The notes: generated by a model from the sequence alone, not told the origin. Shown: positions 1 through 8,061, counted from the stretch's first letter. The stretch: DNA of 9,271 bases from Deltaproteobacteria bacterium UBA5754 (GCA_002419025.1 DIFG01000018.1:1-9271); one strand, 5' to 3'. Translations and numbers: made by a program.

Positions 1-113
1 CCACACAAAATGACGAAGAACCGTAAATTGAAGCAACGCCGCGAGAATCGGTTTTTTTCAGCGGGATCTAATCTGCATCCGTGAGCCGGCGGCCCGGGGG
101 GTTGTGGTGTAAA

Positions 114-2078
114 TCAGACGAGAAGGTCCCGGACGCTGTCGGCGATCCCCTCCGGGTGAAGGTGCTGAAGGCGATAGAGATCGGATGGTTTGCCAGATGA
201 GCCGTAGGCCGTGACCCCGAGGGCACGGAACTTTGAGGCGATGCGTGCAGAGGCGATGACCCTGGCCGCGATGGATCCAAGGCCCGTCTCAGCCGAGTGG
301 TCTTCCACAGTCACGAGGGGACCGAGACGCGCGGCCTCGCAGATGGCTTCCACGTCTATCGGCTTGATGGAGGCCATGTTCAGCACACCTGCCCTGATGC
401 CCTGTGCTGCCAGGATATCACGGGCCGCAAGGACATTGGAAAGGATGGATCCGTATGACACGAAGGTGAGATCGTCTCCACGGCGGAGCCAATCCCCCTT
501 TCCAGGCATGAATAAGTAATCAGGGCCGAAGAATGGGGACCCGGCATCATCCGTGATTGTGGCAAGTCTTGATCGCCCCATGCCGATGAACATGTTTCCC
601 GGTCGTGCCGCAACGTATCGGACTATGTGATCCGTCTGGTTCGGATCGGCCGGCATGAAGATGGAGAAACCAAAAAGGTTCTCGAGAAGACCAATGTAGT
701 CGATGGACTGATGCGTCGGGCCGTCTTCTCCTACATCGAGGCCCACATGGGTGGAGACGATCTTGATGTTGGTATTGTTCAGGTCGTTGAGCCGGTGCTG
801 GTTATAGGTCTCGGCAACGGCGAACACCCCGAATGTACTGAAAAAGGTGACGAATCCTTCCCTGCTCAGGGCGCCTGCCATGGCTGCCGCGTGGTGTTCC
901 TCGATTCCCGATTCGATGAAGGCGTGGGGAGAGACCCTTCGAAAGCCCTGCATCTTTACGGAACCCTCCAGGTCGCAACTGATGCCCAGGACCTTGGGGG
1001 GTTGATCAAGAAGGTTGTTGAGACGGGCGATGTCCTCGAGGGCGTTTCCGTATGCGGAACGGCAGTCGGTCTTCACATCCGCGGCGTATGTCCTGGGGGT
1101 TCCTGGCTCGATCAAGGGATAAGGTGCTGCCGGAGTATGCGATGGAAGGATCTCCCTGCGGCCCTCCCGCCTTTCCTTCCAGTAATCGAGAAGGCCGGGA
1201 TCGGCCCCAATCTCCTCCAGGGCGCGGCGGGCCTCATCAGGAGACAGGGGTGAACCGTGGTATTTCTCGCGATTCTCCATGAACGAGACCCCCTTGCCCA
1301 TGACGGTCCTGGCCACGATCACGGTCGGCCGGGCAGAAATGAGATGTTCGTGGAGCCACGCCCTTCGATAGGCCACATAGAGCTGCTGAAAATCGTTCCC
1401 GTTGCCCACATAGAGCACGTTCCAGCCTGCGGCGGCGTACTCGTCCCGGACCCGGACCGGCATGACGTCCTCGGTCGATCCCCCGATCTGGAGGTGATTC
1501 CGGTCCACGATCCCGATGAGGTTTCCCAGATTGAACTTGGCGGCAAACCGCCTCGCCTCGGCGATCTGGCCCTTCTGTTGCTCGCCGTCTCCCATAAAGA
1601 CAAAGGTCTTCCCCGGCCGTCCGGTCAAAGCCTGGGAAAAGGCAAAGCCCGCCCCTACGGAAAGCCCCTGCCCAAGGTTCCCCGTATTCCATTCGACGCC
1701 GGGTACTGACTGCTCGACATGGCCGGAAAAGGCGGATCCGGCGCGCCGGAACTCGGTGAGAAACGCCTCCTCGGAGACAAAGCCCAGCTCGGCGAGGACG
1801 CTGTAAACAAGAGGAGAGACATGGCCGATACTCATAACCACCCGGTCCCTTTCCGCATCCAGGGAATCGGATGGATCTTTGCATTTGCGGATGATTCGAA
1901 AGAGGAGGAGAAATGCGTGAAGGGATGACAAAGATCCGCCAGGATGGCCGCTTCCCGCAAGCGTCGTCGAAAGGATGATCCTGGAGGCGCACCTCCTCCA
2001 CATCCCGTCGAGTTCGGCGAGATCCTCTTGTGAAAGTTCGGCTTTGTCCGTCACGGAAAAAATGGGTTGTCTGGCCAT
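114..2078 (-). CDS. tkt: Transketolase, full-length single chain
   Basis: Thiamine-diphosphate enzyme that moves two-carbon ketol units between sugar phosphates in the non-oxidative pentose phosphate pathway; cytoplasmic, normally a dimer. The 654-residue protein has the N-terminal ThDP-binding, pyrimidine-binding and C-terminal domains in one chain, close to the usual ~660. Visible by alignment from memory with E. coli TktA: H45 (SGHPGG), H86 (GHVSP), H120 (SGHVE), the ThDP/metal motif G163-D164-G165 through N194, H274 (YHGSPL), the cofactor-activating E394 (GIEEHH), and H456 (GEDGPTHQ). Likely donor-phosphate residues R340, S373 and R504 are also present. The region after GDG reads EQQKG, unlike the CMMEG type of E. 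coli, so it belongs to a diverged branch. I chose ATG 2078 because GAGG at 2087-2090 lies 8 bases upstream; an in-frame GTG directly before it (2081) is possible. It follows skp by 26 bases, probably in one operon. No T-run terminator is visible after its stop, so the transcript may continue beyond the window. Confidence 0.95.
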   Translation of the reverse strand: MARQPIFSVTDKAELSQEDLAELDGMWRRCASRIILSTTLAGSGHPGGSLSSLHAFLLLFRIIRKCKDPSDSLDAERDRVVMSIGHVSPLVYSVLAELGFVSEEAFLTEFRRAGSAFSGHVEQSVPGVEWNTGNLGQGLSVGAGFAFSQALTGRPGKTFVFMGDGEQQKGQIAEARRFAAKFNLGNLIGIVDRNHLQIGGSTEDVMPVRVRDEYAAAGWNVLYVGNGNDFQQLYVAYRRAWLHEHLISARPTVIVARTVMGKGVSFMENREKYHGSPLSPDEARRALEEIGADPGLLDYWKERREGRREILPSHTPAAPYPLIEPGTPRTYAADVKTDCRSAYGNALEDIARLNNLLDQPPKVLGISCDLEGSVKMQGFRRVSPHAFIESGIEEHHAAAMAGALSREGFVTFFSTFGVFAVAETYNQHRLNDLNNTNIKIVSTHVGLDVGEDGPTHQSIDYIGLLENLFGFSIFMPADPNQTDHIVRYVAARPGNMFIGMGRSRLATITDDAGSPFFGPDYLFMPGKGDWLRRGDDLTFVSYGSILSNVLAARDILAAQGIRAGVLNMASIKPIDVEAICEAARLGPLVTVEDHSAETGLGSIAARVIASARIASKFRALGVTAYGSSGKPSDLYRLQHLHPEGIADSVRDLLV

Positions 2079-2086
2079 CACACCAT

Positions 2087-2090
2087 CCTC
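2087..2090 (-). promoter_or_regulatory. Ribosome binding site of transketolase
   Basis: On the minus strand GAGG stands 8 bases before ATG 2078 and only 5 bases before the tandem in-frame GTG at 2081. The spacing favours the ATG. A nearer ATG at 2084-2086 is in another frame and stops after two codons. Confidence 0.6.
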
Positions 2091-2104
2091 ATTTGTTTCT
2101 TCCC

Positions 2105-2632
2105 TTATCTACCCTGTTCCTTGTCGTAAGCCTTGATAACCTCGTCGGTTATGTCGATGGTCGGGGAGACATAATAGATGCCTGGCATGTTGCTTTCAAG
2201 GATGAGCTCGTATCCGCCTGACTCGCCGATCTTGGTCACCACCTGCTCCAGGGTCTTCAGAATGGGCTCCATGACCTTGGCCTCGGTTTGGCGCATCTCG
2301 AACTGGGCGTCATCGCTCTGCTCTTTGAATTCGCGGAGCATCTTCTTATATTCGCGTTCCTTCTCTGCCCGCGCCTCCTCGCTCAGAAGTGACGCCTTCT
2401 TATCCATGTCTTCCTTGTATGCCCTGATAACATCCTGTTTCTGCTGGAGAGACTTCTGGAGGGATTCGAACTTTATCTGGAGTTCTTCAGTGGCCTTTTT
2501 GCCCGCTTTTGATTGTTTCACGATCTGTTGCATGGCGATCACAGCGATCTTTCCCGTCTCAGCCATGCACATGGATACTGGCGCAAAAAAAAAGCCAGCA
2601 GCAATCAACGCCATTGCTTTTTTTCCTGTCAT
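2105..2632 (-). CDS. skp: Periplasmic chaperone, Skp/OmpH family
   Basis: Skp/OmpH proteins form a trimeric holdase in the periplasm that carries unfolded outer-membrane proteins to the BAM complex. The 175-residue product (family usually 160-190) has a Sec signal peptide with likely cleavage after A24 (MCMA before ETG). Next comes the family's opening strand with KIAVIAMQQIV at 28-38, a long charged coiled coil at about 45-120, and a C-terminal segment ending in the usual DITDEVIKAYDK. The start is ATG 2632: GGAGG lies 8 bases upstream and a signal peptide follows at once. The frame stays open upstream to 2713, but that adds 27 polar residues before the signal peptide with no ribosome site. 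The gene sits after the pal terminator and before tkt, not beside bamA or lpxD as is usual, so a second skp copy elsewhere is possible. I see no convincing promoter upstream. The signal-peptide codons contain a run of seven A and a run of nine T. Confidence 0.9.
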   Translation of the reverse strand: MTGKKAMALIAAGFFFAPVSMCMAETGKIAVIAMQQIVKQSKAGKKATEELQIKFESLQKSLQQKQDVIRAYKEDMDKKASLLSEEARAEKEREYKKMLREFKEQSDDAQFEMRQTEAKVMEPILKTLEQVVTKIGESGGYELILESNMPGIYYVSPTIDITDEVIKAYDKEQGR

Positions 2633-2640
2633 ACTGCCGC

Positions 2641-2645
2641 CCTCC
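2641..2645 (-). promoter_or_regulatory. Ribosome binding site of skp
   Basis: Minus-strand GGAGG, 8 bases before ATG 2632. It is the strongest ribosome site in the window and sets the start at the signal peptide instead of at the longer open frame reaching 2713. Confidence 0.75.
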
Positions 2646-2806
2646 AGCGGATTTCTCTTGGATAGCCTGAAAAATTGTCCTTTTGTCCGATGACTGTGTT
2701 GCTCGTCGGCCAAAAATGCTCACATACATGGAGTATGCTCAGCTTTTTGACCTCCTCGCGCCTTGTCCTCGAACAAAAATCCGAATTTTTCAAGGTAGCC
2801 TCTTGC

Positions 2807-2853
2807 AAAAAAACAAAGAGACCCCTCCGGCTTTTACCATGGAACAGGGTCTC
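2807..2853 (-). terminator. Intrinsic terminator after pal
   Basis: Read on the minus strand, GAGACCC (2853-2847) and GGGTCTC (2824-2818) form a perfect 7-bp stem around a 22-base loop, followed directly by TTTGTTTTTTT (2817-2807). It begins 28 bases after the pal stop. On the plus strand the same stem is not followed by a T-run, so it should act only for minus-strand transcription. It separates pal from the skp-tkt unit. The loop is longer than in a textbook terminator, though the T-rich tail is strong. Confidence 0.75.
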
Positions 2854-2881
2854 CAGAACACCCCTTGTATGTTTTGAAGTC

Positions 2882-3403
2882 CTATCGGGAAATGATGACG
2901 AAATCGTCCCGTCTATTCACCCTCCAGGCGGCTTCGTCATGTCCCGGATCCAGTGGGGCCTCCTCGCCCAGGCTCACGGTGTCGATCCGATCACCACGCA
3001 CCCCCAGGTTCATGAGATACTTCTTGGCGCTCATGGCCCGTTTTTCCCCGAGGGCGAGGTTGTATTCGTTTGTTCCGCGTTCGTCGCAGTTTCCCTGGAT
3101 CTCGATACGCATTCCAGGATTCTCCTTCAGAAACGCGGCATTACCTTCTATTCGGGATACCATATCGCTCTTGATGGTGTATTGATCAAAATCGAAATAC
3201 ACCGGGAGCATTGGACCGCTCGTTCGTCCCTCGGAAATATTTTCCCCGTAACGAATGCCCTTGTCTTCCTCGATAGGTTCAGCAAGAGAATCCGAAGTCG
3301 TAACAGGTGTCGTACACGGCGCCTCGGTCTTTACAGGCTTTTTTGCACACCCCGCAAGCCCGACGACAGAAACTGCCATTGCAATGAAAAAGAAACGATT
3401 CAT
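2882..3403 (-). CDS. pal: Peptidoglycan-associated lipoprotein Pal
   Basis: Pal is an outer-membrane lipoprotein that binds peptidoglycan and the Tol proteins, keeping the outer membrane attached during constriction. The 173-residue precursor has a lipoprotein signal peptide with lipobox LAGC and lipidated C19; residue +2 is alanine, not the aspartate that retains lipoproteins in the inner membrane. A low-complexity linker (about 20-65) leads to an OmpA-like domain (about 66-172). It carries YFDFDQYTIKSD, then GNCDERGTNEYNLALGEKRA with the likely diaminopimelate-binding D107 and R122, and the Pal-typical GHDEAAWRVNRR near the C-terminus. I chose ATG 3403 because GAGGA lies about 8 bases upstream. 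An in-frame ATG at 3418 also has a G-rich stretch before it and would add five residues. No tolQRAB genes are adjacent. A terminator follows and a weak promoter candidate lies upstream, so it may be transcribed alone as well as from the amidase side. Confidence 0.93.
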   Translation of the reverse strand: MNRFFFIAMAVSVVGLAGCAKKPVKTEAPCTTPVTTSDSLAEPIEEDKGIRYGENISEGRTSGPMLPVYFDFDQYTIKSDMVSRIEGNAAFLKENPGMRIEIQGNCDERGTNEYNLALGEKRAMSAKKYLMNLGVRGDRIDTVSLGEEAPLDPGHDEAAWRVNRRDDFVIISR

Positions 3404-3459
3404 CCGATTGATCCTCATACCTGTAATCCCCCAATGAAATGCAAGTTTAATGGCGGGCA

Positions 3460-3487
3460 AATCTATCACCAGTCTGGAAAAAAGCAA
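3460..3487 (-). promoter_or_regulatory. Candidate sigma-70 promoter for pal
   Basis: In the 159-base gap between the amidase stop and pal, the minus strand has TTGCTT (3487-3482), a 16-base spacer and TAGATT (3465-3460), matching the consensus at 3/6 and 4/6. Transcription would start near 3453, leaving a leader of about 50 bases before ATG 3403. No terminator was seen after the amidase, so readthrough into pal is also possible. The match is weak and could arise by chance. Confidence 0.3.
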
Positions 3488-3562
3488 GGGGAGTCGAGCA
3501 CACACCAAGTATGATATTCAGGCCTTTCCGAACTGCAGGCAGGTCAAACCAGCCATATTATT

Positions 3563-5359
3563 TTACCTGTGACCCTGGATGGAAGAAAGACTTATGCCCA
3601 TGGCATAGGAAACGATGCCGTCAGCAATTCCCTCCGCAAGGGAGGCAAGATAGGCCTCGTCACGAAGTCGTCTTTCCTCGGTCTTGTTGCTGATGAAAGA
3701 TGCCTCTACGAGGACGGACGGCATCTGCGCCCCGACAAGGACAAAGAATGGGGCCTGTTTCACGCCAAGATCCTTGACGGGGGTGTATTTTTTCTTCACC
3801 TCCTCGATCAGGGCCTTCTGAACGGCTCCTGCAAGACGGGACGACTCGCTCACCTTGGAGTTCTTGAGGATGTCGTTCAGTATCCCCTGAAGCTCGCCGA
3901 TCCGCTTCTCTGAGGTTGCGTTTTCCAGGGCTGCCACGCGCATGGCGTCCTCGTCCACGGCAAAGTTCAGGAAATAGGTCTCGATACCCCGCGCGTCTGG
4001 GTTGGGAGCGGCGTTGGCGTGAATGGAGATAAAAAGGTCCGCCTTCTTTGCGTTAGCGATGGCTGTACGCTGTTCGAGAGGGAGAAAGACATCACGGTCC
4101 CGGGTGAGAATGACCTCACAGCCCAGCTTGTCCCGAAGTTCTTTCGCCACCTTGCGCGAAAGACCAAGGGCGACATCCTTCTCCTTGAGTCCGCTCGGGC
4201 CTATGGCCCCAGGGTCCTTGCCTCCGTGGCCGGGATCGATCACGATCCTCCTCACACAGAGACCGAGCTGCTGGGCAAGGGTCAATTTTTCCCCTTCGCG
4301 GGGAATCCGAATGCTGACCTCTTTTGTCTCCCCGGCGGATGGGGGAGGACAGGAAAACCCCTGGGCATAGCCCGGGGCAAAGGCATCCACCACGACACGA
4401 TAGGGGTCGTCCAGATTGAAGACCTTTATGTTTTGGGTGGTCCCCAAATCGAAAACGACCCTGACTGTATCCGGATCGAACTGGGCCACCCTGACCCCCT
4501 CGAGAAGGCCATTCTCCAGGGCGATCCCAGGCCCGACCTCCTCGCCCTTGACAGCAGGAGATAGATCGAGATACATGCGGGCCGGCCGGTTGCGCGCCTT
4601 GTCCGCCGGGAGCTCCCCCTTCTTGACCGAAAGTGGAGCGGTCGCCTCGATGACGACGCGCGTATAGTCTTCGACCGACCAATGACGGAGCTCCCGAATC
4701 CTTGCTCGTCCCTTTTTCCCGTTCCGCGTCTGTTCCCGAACAGATACAGAGACCTGGATCCCGTCGACATCGATTTTGCGTGCGGCCTCTGCAGGGGTTC
4801 CCTCACGATTGTCCTCGCCTCCCTTGGAAGAAGCGATCTTCATCATGGCCTTCTGGTAGTGATCCCCCTGGGGGTAGGACTCAACGATCTCGTCCCACAT
4901 CTCCCTCGCCCATGTCTTTTCACCGATTCCGTCGTACAGACATCCGAGGACATATAGGGAATCGTCGGCAAGAAAACTATCCGGGAACTTTTCCGGAATG
5001 AGCTCAAAACGTTTGATCGCCTCATCCAGATCATCCCTGGAATGGGTTTGGTTGTAAAGTTGGAGATAGCTCCGTCCCATCATGTAGAGGGCCTTGGGGG
5101 CGAATTCCGCGTGATCGGGATACCGGAGATATACGCTTCGAAAGCCCTGTATGACATTGATCCACGCCTTCCGATGCCCTTTCCGATTGGCATCACCTGC
5201 GATCCTGTCGTACGTGGCCTTGGCCTTTCGATAATCGTCCTCGGGCGTTGACGTCGTTTCCGCGCGCGACACCGATGCCCCAAGGAAAAGCACACAACAG
5301 ACCGCCGTGACGAAGAAAAGGACGCGGACGGGTGAAAAGACGGCGGTCTCAGCGATCAT
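3563..5359 (-). CDS. Periplasmic N-acetylmuramoyl-L-alanine amidase with TPR-like and AMIN domains
   Basis: Zinc amidase of the Amidase_3 (AmiA/B/C) family, which cleaves the bond between N-acetylmuramic acid and the stem peptide, mainly to split septal peptidoglycan during daughter-cell separation. The 598 residues read in order: signal peptide 1-33 (likely cut after SRA); helical TPR-like repeats at about 40-175, with alternating YPDHAEFAPKALYMMG and FPDSFLADDSLYVLG units; a charged linker; an AMIN domain at about 222-328; and the catalytic domain at about 370-588. Zinc ligands are H378 (DPGHGG), E393 (LKEKD) and H447 (SIHAN), with catalytic E552 (VEASFISN). Its length exceeds E. coli AmiC (~417) because of the TPR-like part. 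The ATG shares ATGA with the mutS stop and has no good ribosome site of its own, so translation is probably coupled to mutS. The insertion at about 460-540 may hold the autoinhibitory helix known from AmiB/AmiC, but I cannot confirm this. Confidence 0.93.
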   Translation of the reverse strand: MIAETAVFSPVRVLFFVTAVCCVLFLGASVSRAETTSTPEDDYRKAKATYDRIAGDANRKGHRKAWINVIQGFRSVYLRYPDHAEFAPKALYMMGRSYLQLYNQTHSRDDLDEAIKRFELIPEKFPDSFLADDSLYVLGCLYDGIGEKTWAREMWDEIVESYPQGDHYQKAMMKIASSKGGEDNREGTPAEAARKIDVDGIQVSVSVREQTRNGKKGRARIRELRHWSVEDYTRVVIEATAPLSVKKGELPADKARNRPARMYLDLSPAVKGEEVGPGIALENGLLEGVRVAQFDPDTVRVVFDLGTTQNIKVFNLDDPYRVVVDAFAPGYAQGFSCPPPSAGETKEVSIRIPREGEKLTLAQQLGLCVRRIVIDPGHGGKDPGAIGPSGLKEKDVALGLSRKVAKELRDKLGCEVILTRDRDVFLPLEQRTAIANAKKADLFISIHANAAPNPDARGIETYFLNFAVDEDAMRVAALENATSEKRIGELQGILNDILKNSKVSESSRLAGAVQKALIEEVKKKYTPVKDLGVKQAPFFVLVGAQMPSVLVEASFISNKTEERRLRDEAYLASLAEGIADGIVSYAMGISLSSIQGHR

Positions 5360-8061
5360 GGCATGGGCGATCCAGTGGCAGGCGCAGTGGATTCTGCATT
5401 CTTTATCAATTCTTTGAGCTCGGCAAGGGTCTTAAGGGCCTTCAGAGGTGTGAGGTTGTCGATGTCCAGGTTCGAAATCCGGCTTTCGAGCCCGAAACGG
5501 TCCACGGGCTCCAGGGGGAGCGACAACTGGACGGGTCTTTTTCTGCCCTTTTGGGAAGGAACGGCGCGCCCCGCCACTGTCGCCACACCTCCATTCTCAA
5601 TGAGATCGAGTATCTCCTTTGCCCGGTCGATGACGGACCGCGGCACTCCGGCAAGGGCCGCGACCTGAATGCCGTAACTCCTGCTCGCCGGGCCATCCAG
5701 AAGATGCCGAAGAAAAACGATCCCACCCTCCCACTCCTGGACGGAGATGTGCATGTTCCTGATGACGTCGTAGCGACCGGCAAGGGCGGTCAGTTCGTGA
5801 TAATGGGTGGCAAAGAGGGTCTTGACACCGGTCACGTCCTTTCGGAGGAGCTCTTCGGCCACGGCCCACGCGATGGATAGCCCGTCGTAGGTGCTTGTGC
5901 CCCTGCCGATCTCGTCAAGGATGACGAGGCTCTTCGGCGTGGCGTTGTGGAGGATGTTGGCCGTCTCCGTCATCTCAACCATAAAAGTGCTCTGCCCCCG
6001 GGAAAGGTAATCCGTTGCGCCGACCCGGGTAAAGATCCTGTCCACGATTCCGATCTCAGCGGCATCCGCAGGAACGAAGCTCCCCATCTGGGCAAGGAGG
6101 ACGATGAGGGCGGTCTGGCGAAGTACCGTGGATTTGCCAGCCATGTTAGGTCCGGTGATGATGATCATGCGCGGACCCTCGGCGTTGAGCGTGATGTCGT
6201 TCGGGACGAATCTCTCGGACATGAGCGTCCGCTCCACCACCGGATGTCGCCCCTGACGAATACGTATGCCGTCTTCATCGGTAATGACAGGCCTTTTGTA
6301 GCCACATTCCACAGCCACCTCTGCAAGAGATGCGAGGCAGTCGAGAAGAGAAAGGGCGCGGGCCGTCGTCTGGATCCTTTCTCCGTCCCGGCAGATACGG
6401 GCCCCGATGTCACGAAAGATCTCGTGCTCGAGGGCTATCTTCCTTTCCTGAGCGGTCAGGATCCTGGCCTCCACCTCCTTGAGCTCGGGCGTGATGTATC
6501 GCTCGGCGGAAACTAGGGTCTGCTTTCGGATATAGGACTCCGGGACCTTTTCTCCATGGACCTTGGAGATCTCGATGTAATAGCCGAAAACCCTGTTGAA
6601 TCCCACCTTGAGGGACGCGATCCCGGTCCTTTCCCTCTCGCTGTTCTCGACCCTGGCGATATAGGCCCTGCCGTCCCGCTGAATGGCGATGATCTCGTCG
6701 AGCTCCGAATGGAAACCCTCCCGGATCACCCCGCCGTCCCGGAGGATGGACGGCGCGTCGGGCCGGATCGCGCCCTCGATGAGGTCACGAACCTCTGGAC
6801 ACGGATCGAGGTCTGCCCTGATCCCGGAGATGAGCTCAGAATATCCGGCAGGGCCGTCCAGACCGTCCCGGATTTCGGGGACCATGGCGAGGGATTCCTT
6901 GAGGGCCAGGAGATCCCTCGGGGTAGCGGTCCTGAGGGTGACGCGCCCGAGGAGCCGCTCCATGTCGGAGATCTTTCGAAGCATCCTCCTTGCGGCCTCC
7001 CGCTCCTTAGCAGCTGCGACAAGTGCCTCTACAGCGGAGAGCCGCGCCTCGATGGGATGCATCTCCATGAGCGGATAGAGGATCCAGTTCTGGAGGAGAC
7101 GCCCCCCCATGGGCGTCGCCGTCCTGTCGAGGACGGAAAGGAGGGTCCCGTCCCTGCCATGGTCCAGACTGTTTGCCACGAGTTCGAGATTTCTGCGCGT
7201 GGCCTCGTCGAGAATGAGATGGTCTCCGAGACGGTAGGGAAGGATGCGCCGTATGTGGGAGAGATCCGAATGCTGGGTCTCGCGGGCGTACTCGAGAAGG
7301 GCGCCTGCAGCGCCTGTGCCGGCCACGAATCCGGCAAGCCCGAACCCGTCGAGGGTGAGGACCGAAAAATGCCTCATGAGGTCGGAGGCCCCACGTTCAG
7401 GCCGGAACCAACTGTCCGGGCGAAAACTCATGTAAAGGCCGGAAAGGGCCCCGGCGAGCCCGGCTGCGAAATGGCCGTCCTTCTCTCCCTCGGGAAGAAG
7501 GATCTCCGCCGGATCGAGTCGGCAGACCTCGGAGACGGCCTCTGCGTCCGAAGACACCTCGGTGAGCCGGAATTCCCCGGTGGAGAGCTCCAGTGAGGAA
7601 ATCCCACGCAACCCTCTCTCCAGGCAAGGGCTGATGGAAACGATATAATTATTGTTCTTGGCCGAAAGGCCGCAGTCGATGGCGATGAGCCCGGGGGTGA
7701 CGACCCGCACGACCTCCCGCCGGACAAGACCTTTGGTGTTTTTGGGATCCTCGACCTGTTCGCATATCGCCACACGCTTCCCAGCCTGTACGAGCCGGGT
7801 CAGATACCCTTCCGAGGCGTGGACCGGGACGCCGCACATGGGGACCCCGTCCTCCTTGTTCCGGTCCCGCGAGGTAAGGGCGATACCGAGGATGGAAGAG
7901 GCGATCTCCGCGTCCTCGAAAAACATCTCATAGAAATCGCCCATGCGAAAAAAGAGGATGCAGTCCTTGTACGCCGCCTTGATCTCTCTGTATTGCTGGA
8001 GCATGGGGGTCGTCCGCTCAAAGGCGGAAGATGCATCAGCGGACGGGTGTACTGCTTTCAT
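5356..8061 (-). CDS. mutS: DNA mismatch repair protein MutS
   Basis: MutS binds mispaired bases and small loops and, with ATP, recruits MutL to start mismatch repair. The 901-residue protein (family about 850-900) is complete. The mismatch-binding domain carries G41-D-F-Y-E-M, where F43 and E45 are the wedge residues. The connector, lever and clamp domains follow, with FGYYIEISK at 492-500. The ATPase has Walker A GPNMAGKST (637-645), the STFMVEM signature (691-697), Walker B LVILDEIGRGTST (712-724) and FATHYHEL (750-757). Near the C-terminus QLSLPL (845-850) resembles a beta-clamp binding motif, and TPLKALKTLAELKEL (871-885) is the usual MutS tail. The frame is open to 8334, but that stretch is antisense to the prenyl synthase. 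ATG 8061 is preceded by a purine-rich GGAAAGGGAAGG and starts just before the conserved TPMLQQY. A promoter candidate lies about 110 bases upstream and the stop overlaps the amidase start. Confidence 0.97.
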   Translation of the reverse strand: MKAVHPSADASSAFERTTPMLQQYREIKAAYKDCILFFRMGDFYEMFFEDAEIASSILGIALTSRDRNKEDGVPMCGVPVHASEGYLTRLVQAGKRVAICEQVEDPKNTKGLVRREVVRVVTPGLIAIDCGLSAKNNNYIVSISPCLERGLRGISSLELSTGEFRLTEVSSDAEAVSEVCRLDPAEILLPEGEKDGHFAAGLAGALSGLYMSFRPDSWFRPERGASDLMRHFSVLTLDGFGLAGFVAGTGAAGALLEYARETQHSDLSHIRRILPYRLGDHLILDEATRRNLELVANSLDHGRDGTLLSVLDRTATPMGGRLLQNWILYPLMEMHPIEARLSAVEALVAAAKEREAARRMLRKISDMERLLGRVTLRTATPRDLLALKESLAMVPEIRDGLDGPAGYSELISGIRADLDPCPEVRDLIEGAIRPDAPSILRDGGVIREGFHSELDEIIAIQRDGRAYIARVENSERERTGIASLKVGFNRVFGYYIEISKVHGEKVPESYIRKQTLVSAERYITPELKEVEARILTAQERKIALEHEIFRDIGARICRDGERIQTTARALSLLDCLASLAEVAVECGYKRPVITDEDGIRIRQGRHPVVERTLMSERFVPNDITLNAEGPRMIIITGPNMAGKSTVLRQTALIVLLAQMGSFVPADAAEIGIVDRIFTRVGATDYLSRGQSTFMVEMTETANILHNATPKSLVILDEIGRGTSTYDGLSIAWAVAEELLRKDVTGVKTLFATHYHELTALAGRYDVIRNMHISVQEWEGGIVFLRHLLDGPASRSYGIQVAALAGVPRSVIDRAKEILDLIENGGVATVAGRAVPSQKGRKRPVQLSLPLEPVDRFGLESRISNLDIDNLTPLKALKTLAELKELIKNAESTAPATGSPMP

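Noticed and set aside
1..84. Short plus-strand frame ending at 84, possibly the tail of a convergent gene
   Set aside because: Only 27 codons lie within the window, there is no recognisable motif, and the T-run at 52-58 has no good hairpin before it.
627..1253. 208-codon plus-strand open frame inside tkt
   Set aside because: Antisense to intact transketolase, no ribosome site or domain; a reading-frame shadow.
2633..2713. 27-codon N-terminal extension of skp
   Set aside because: It would bury the signal peptide behind a polar segment and has no ribosome site, whereas GGAGG stands 8 bases before ATG 2632.
2699..2760. Candidate promoter for skp and a small CATAC/GTATG dyad around 2724-2740
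   Set aside because: No pair of hexamers with acceptable spacing was found, and the dyad is only 5 bp, well within chance.
6556..7596. 346-codon plus-strand open frame inside mutS
   Set aside because: It is exactly antisense to conserved MutS coding sequence, is rich in Pro, Glu, Gly and Arg as GC-rich shadow frames are, and shows no recognisable domain.
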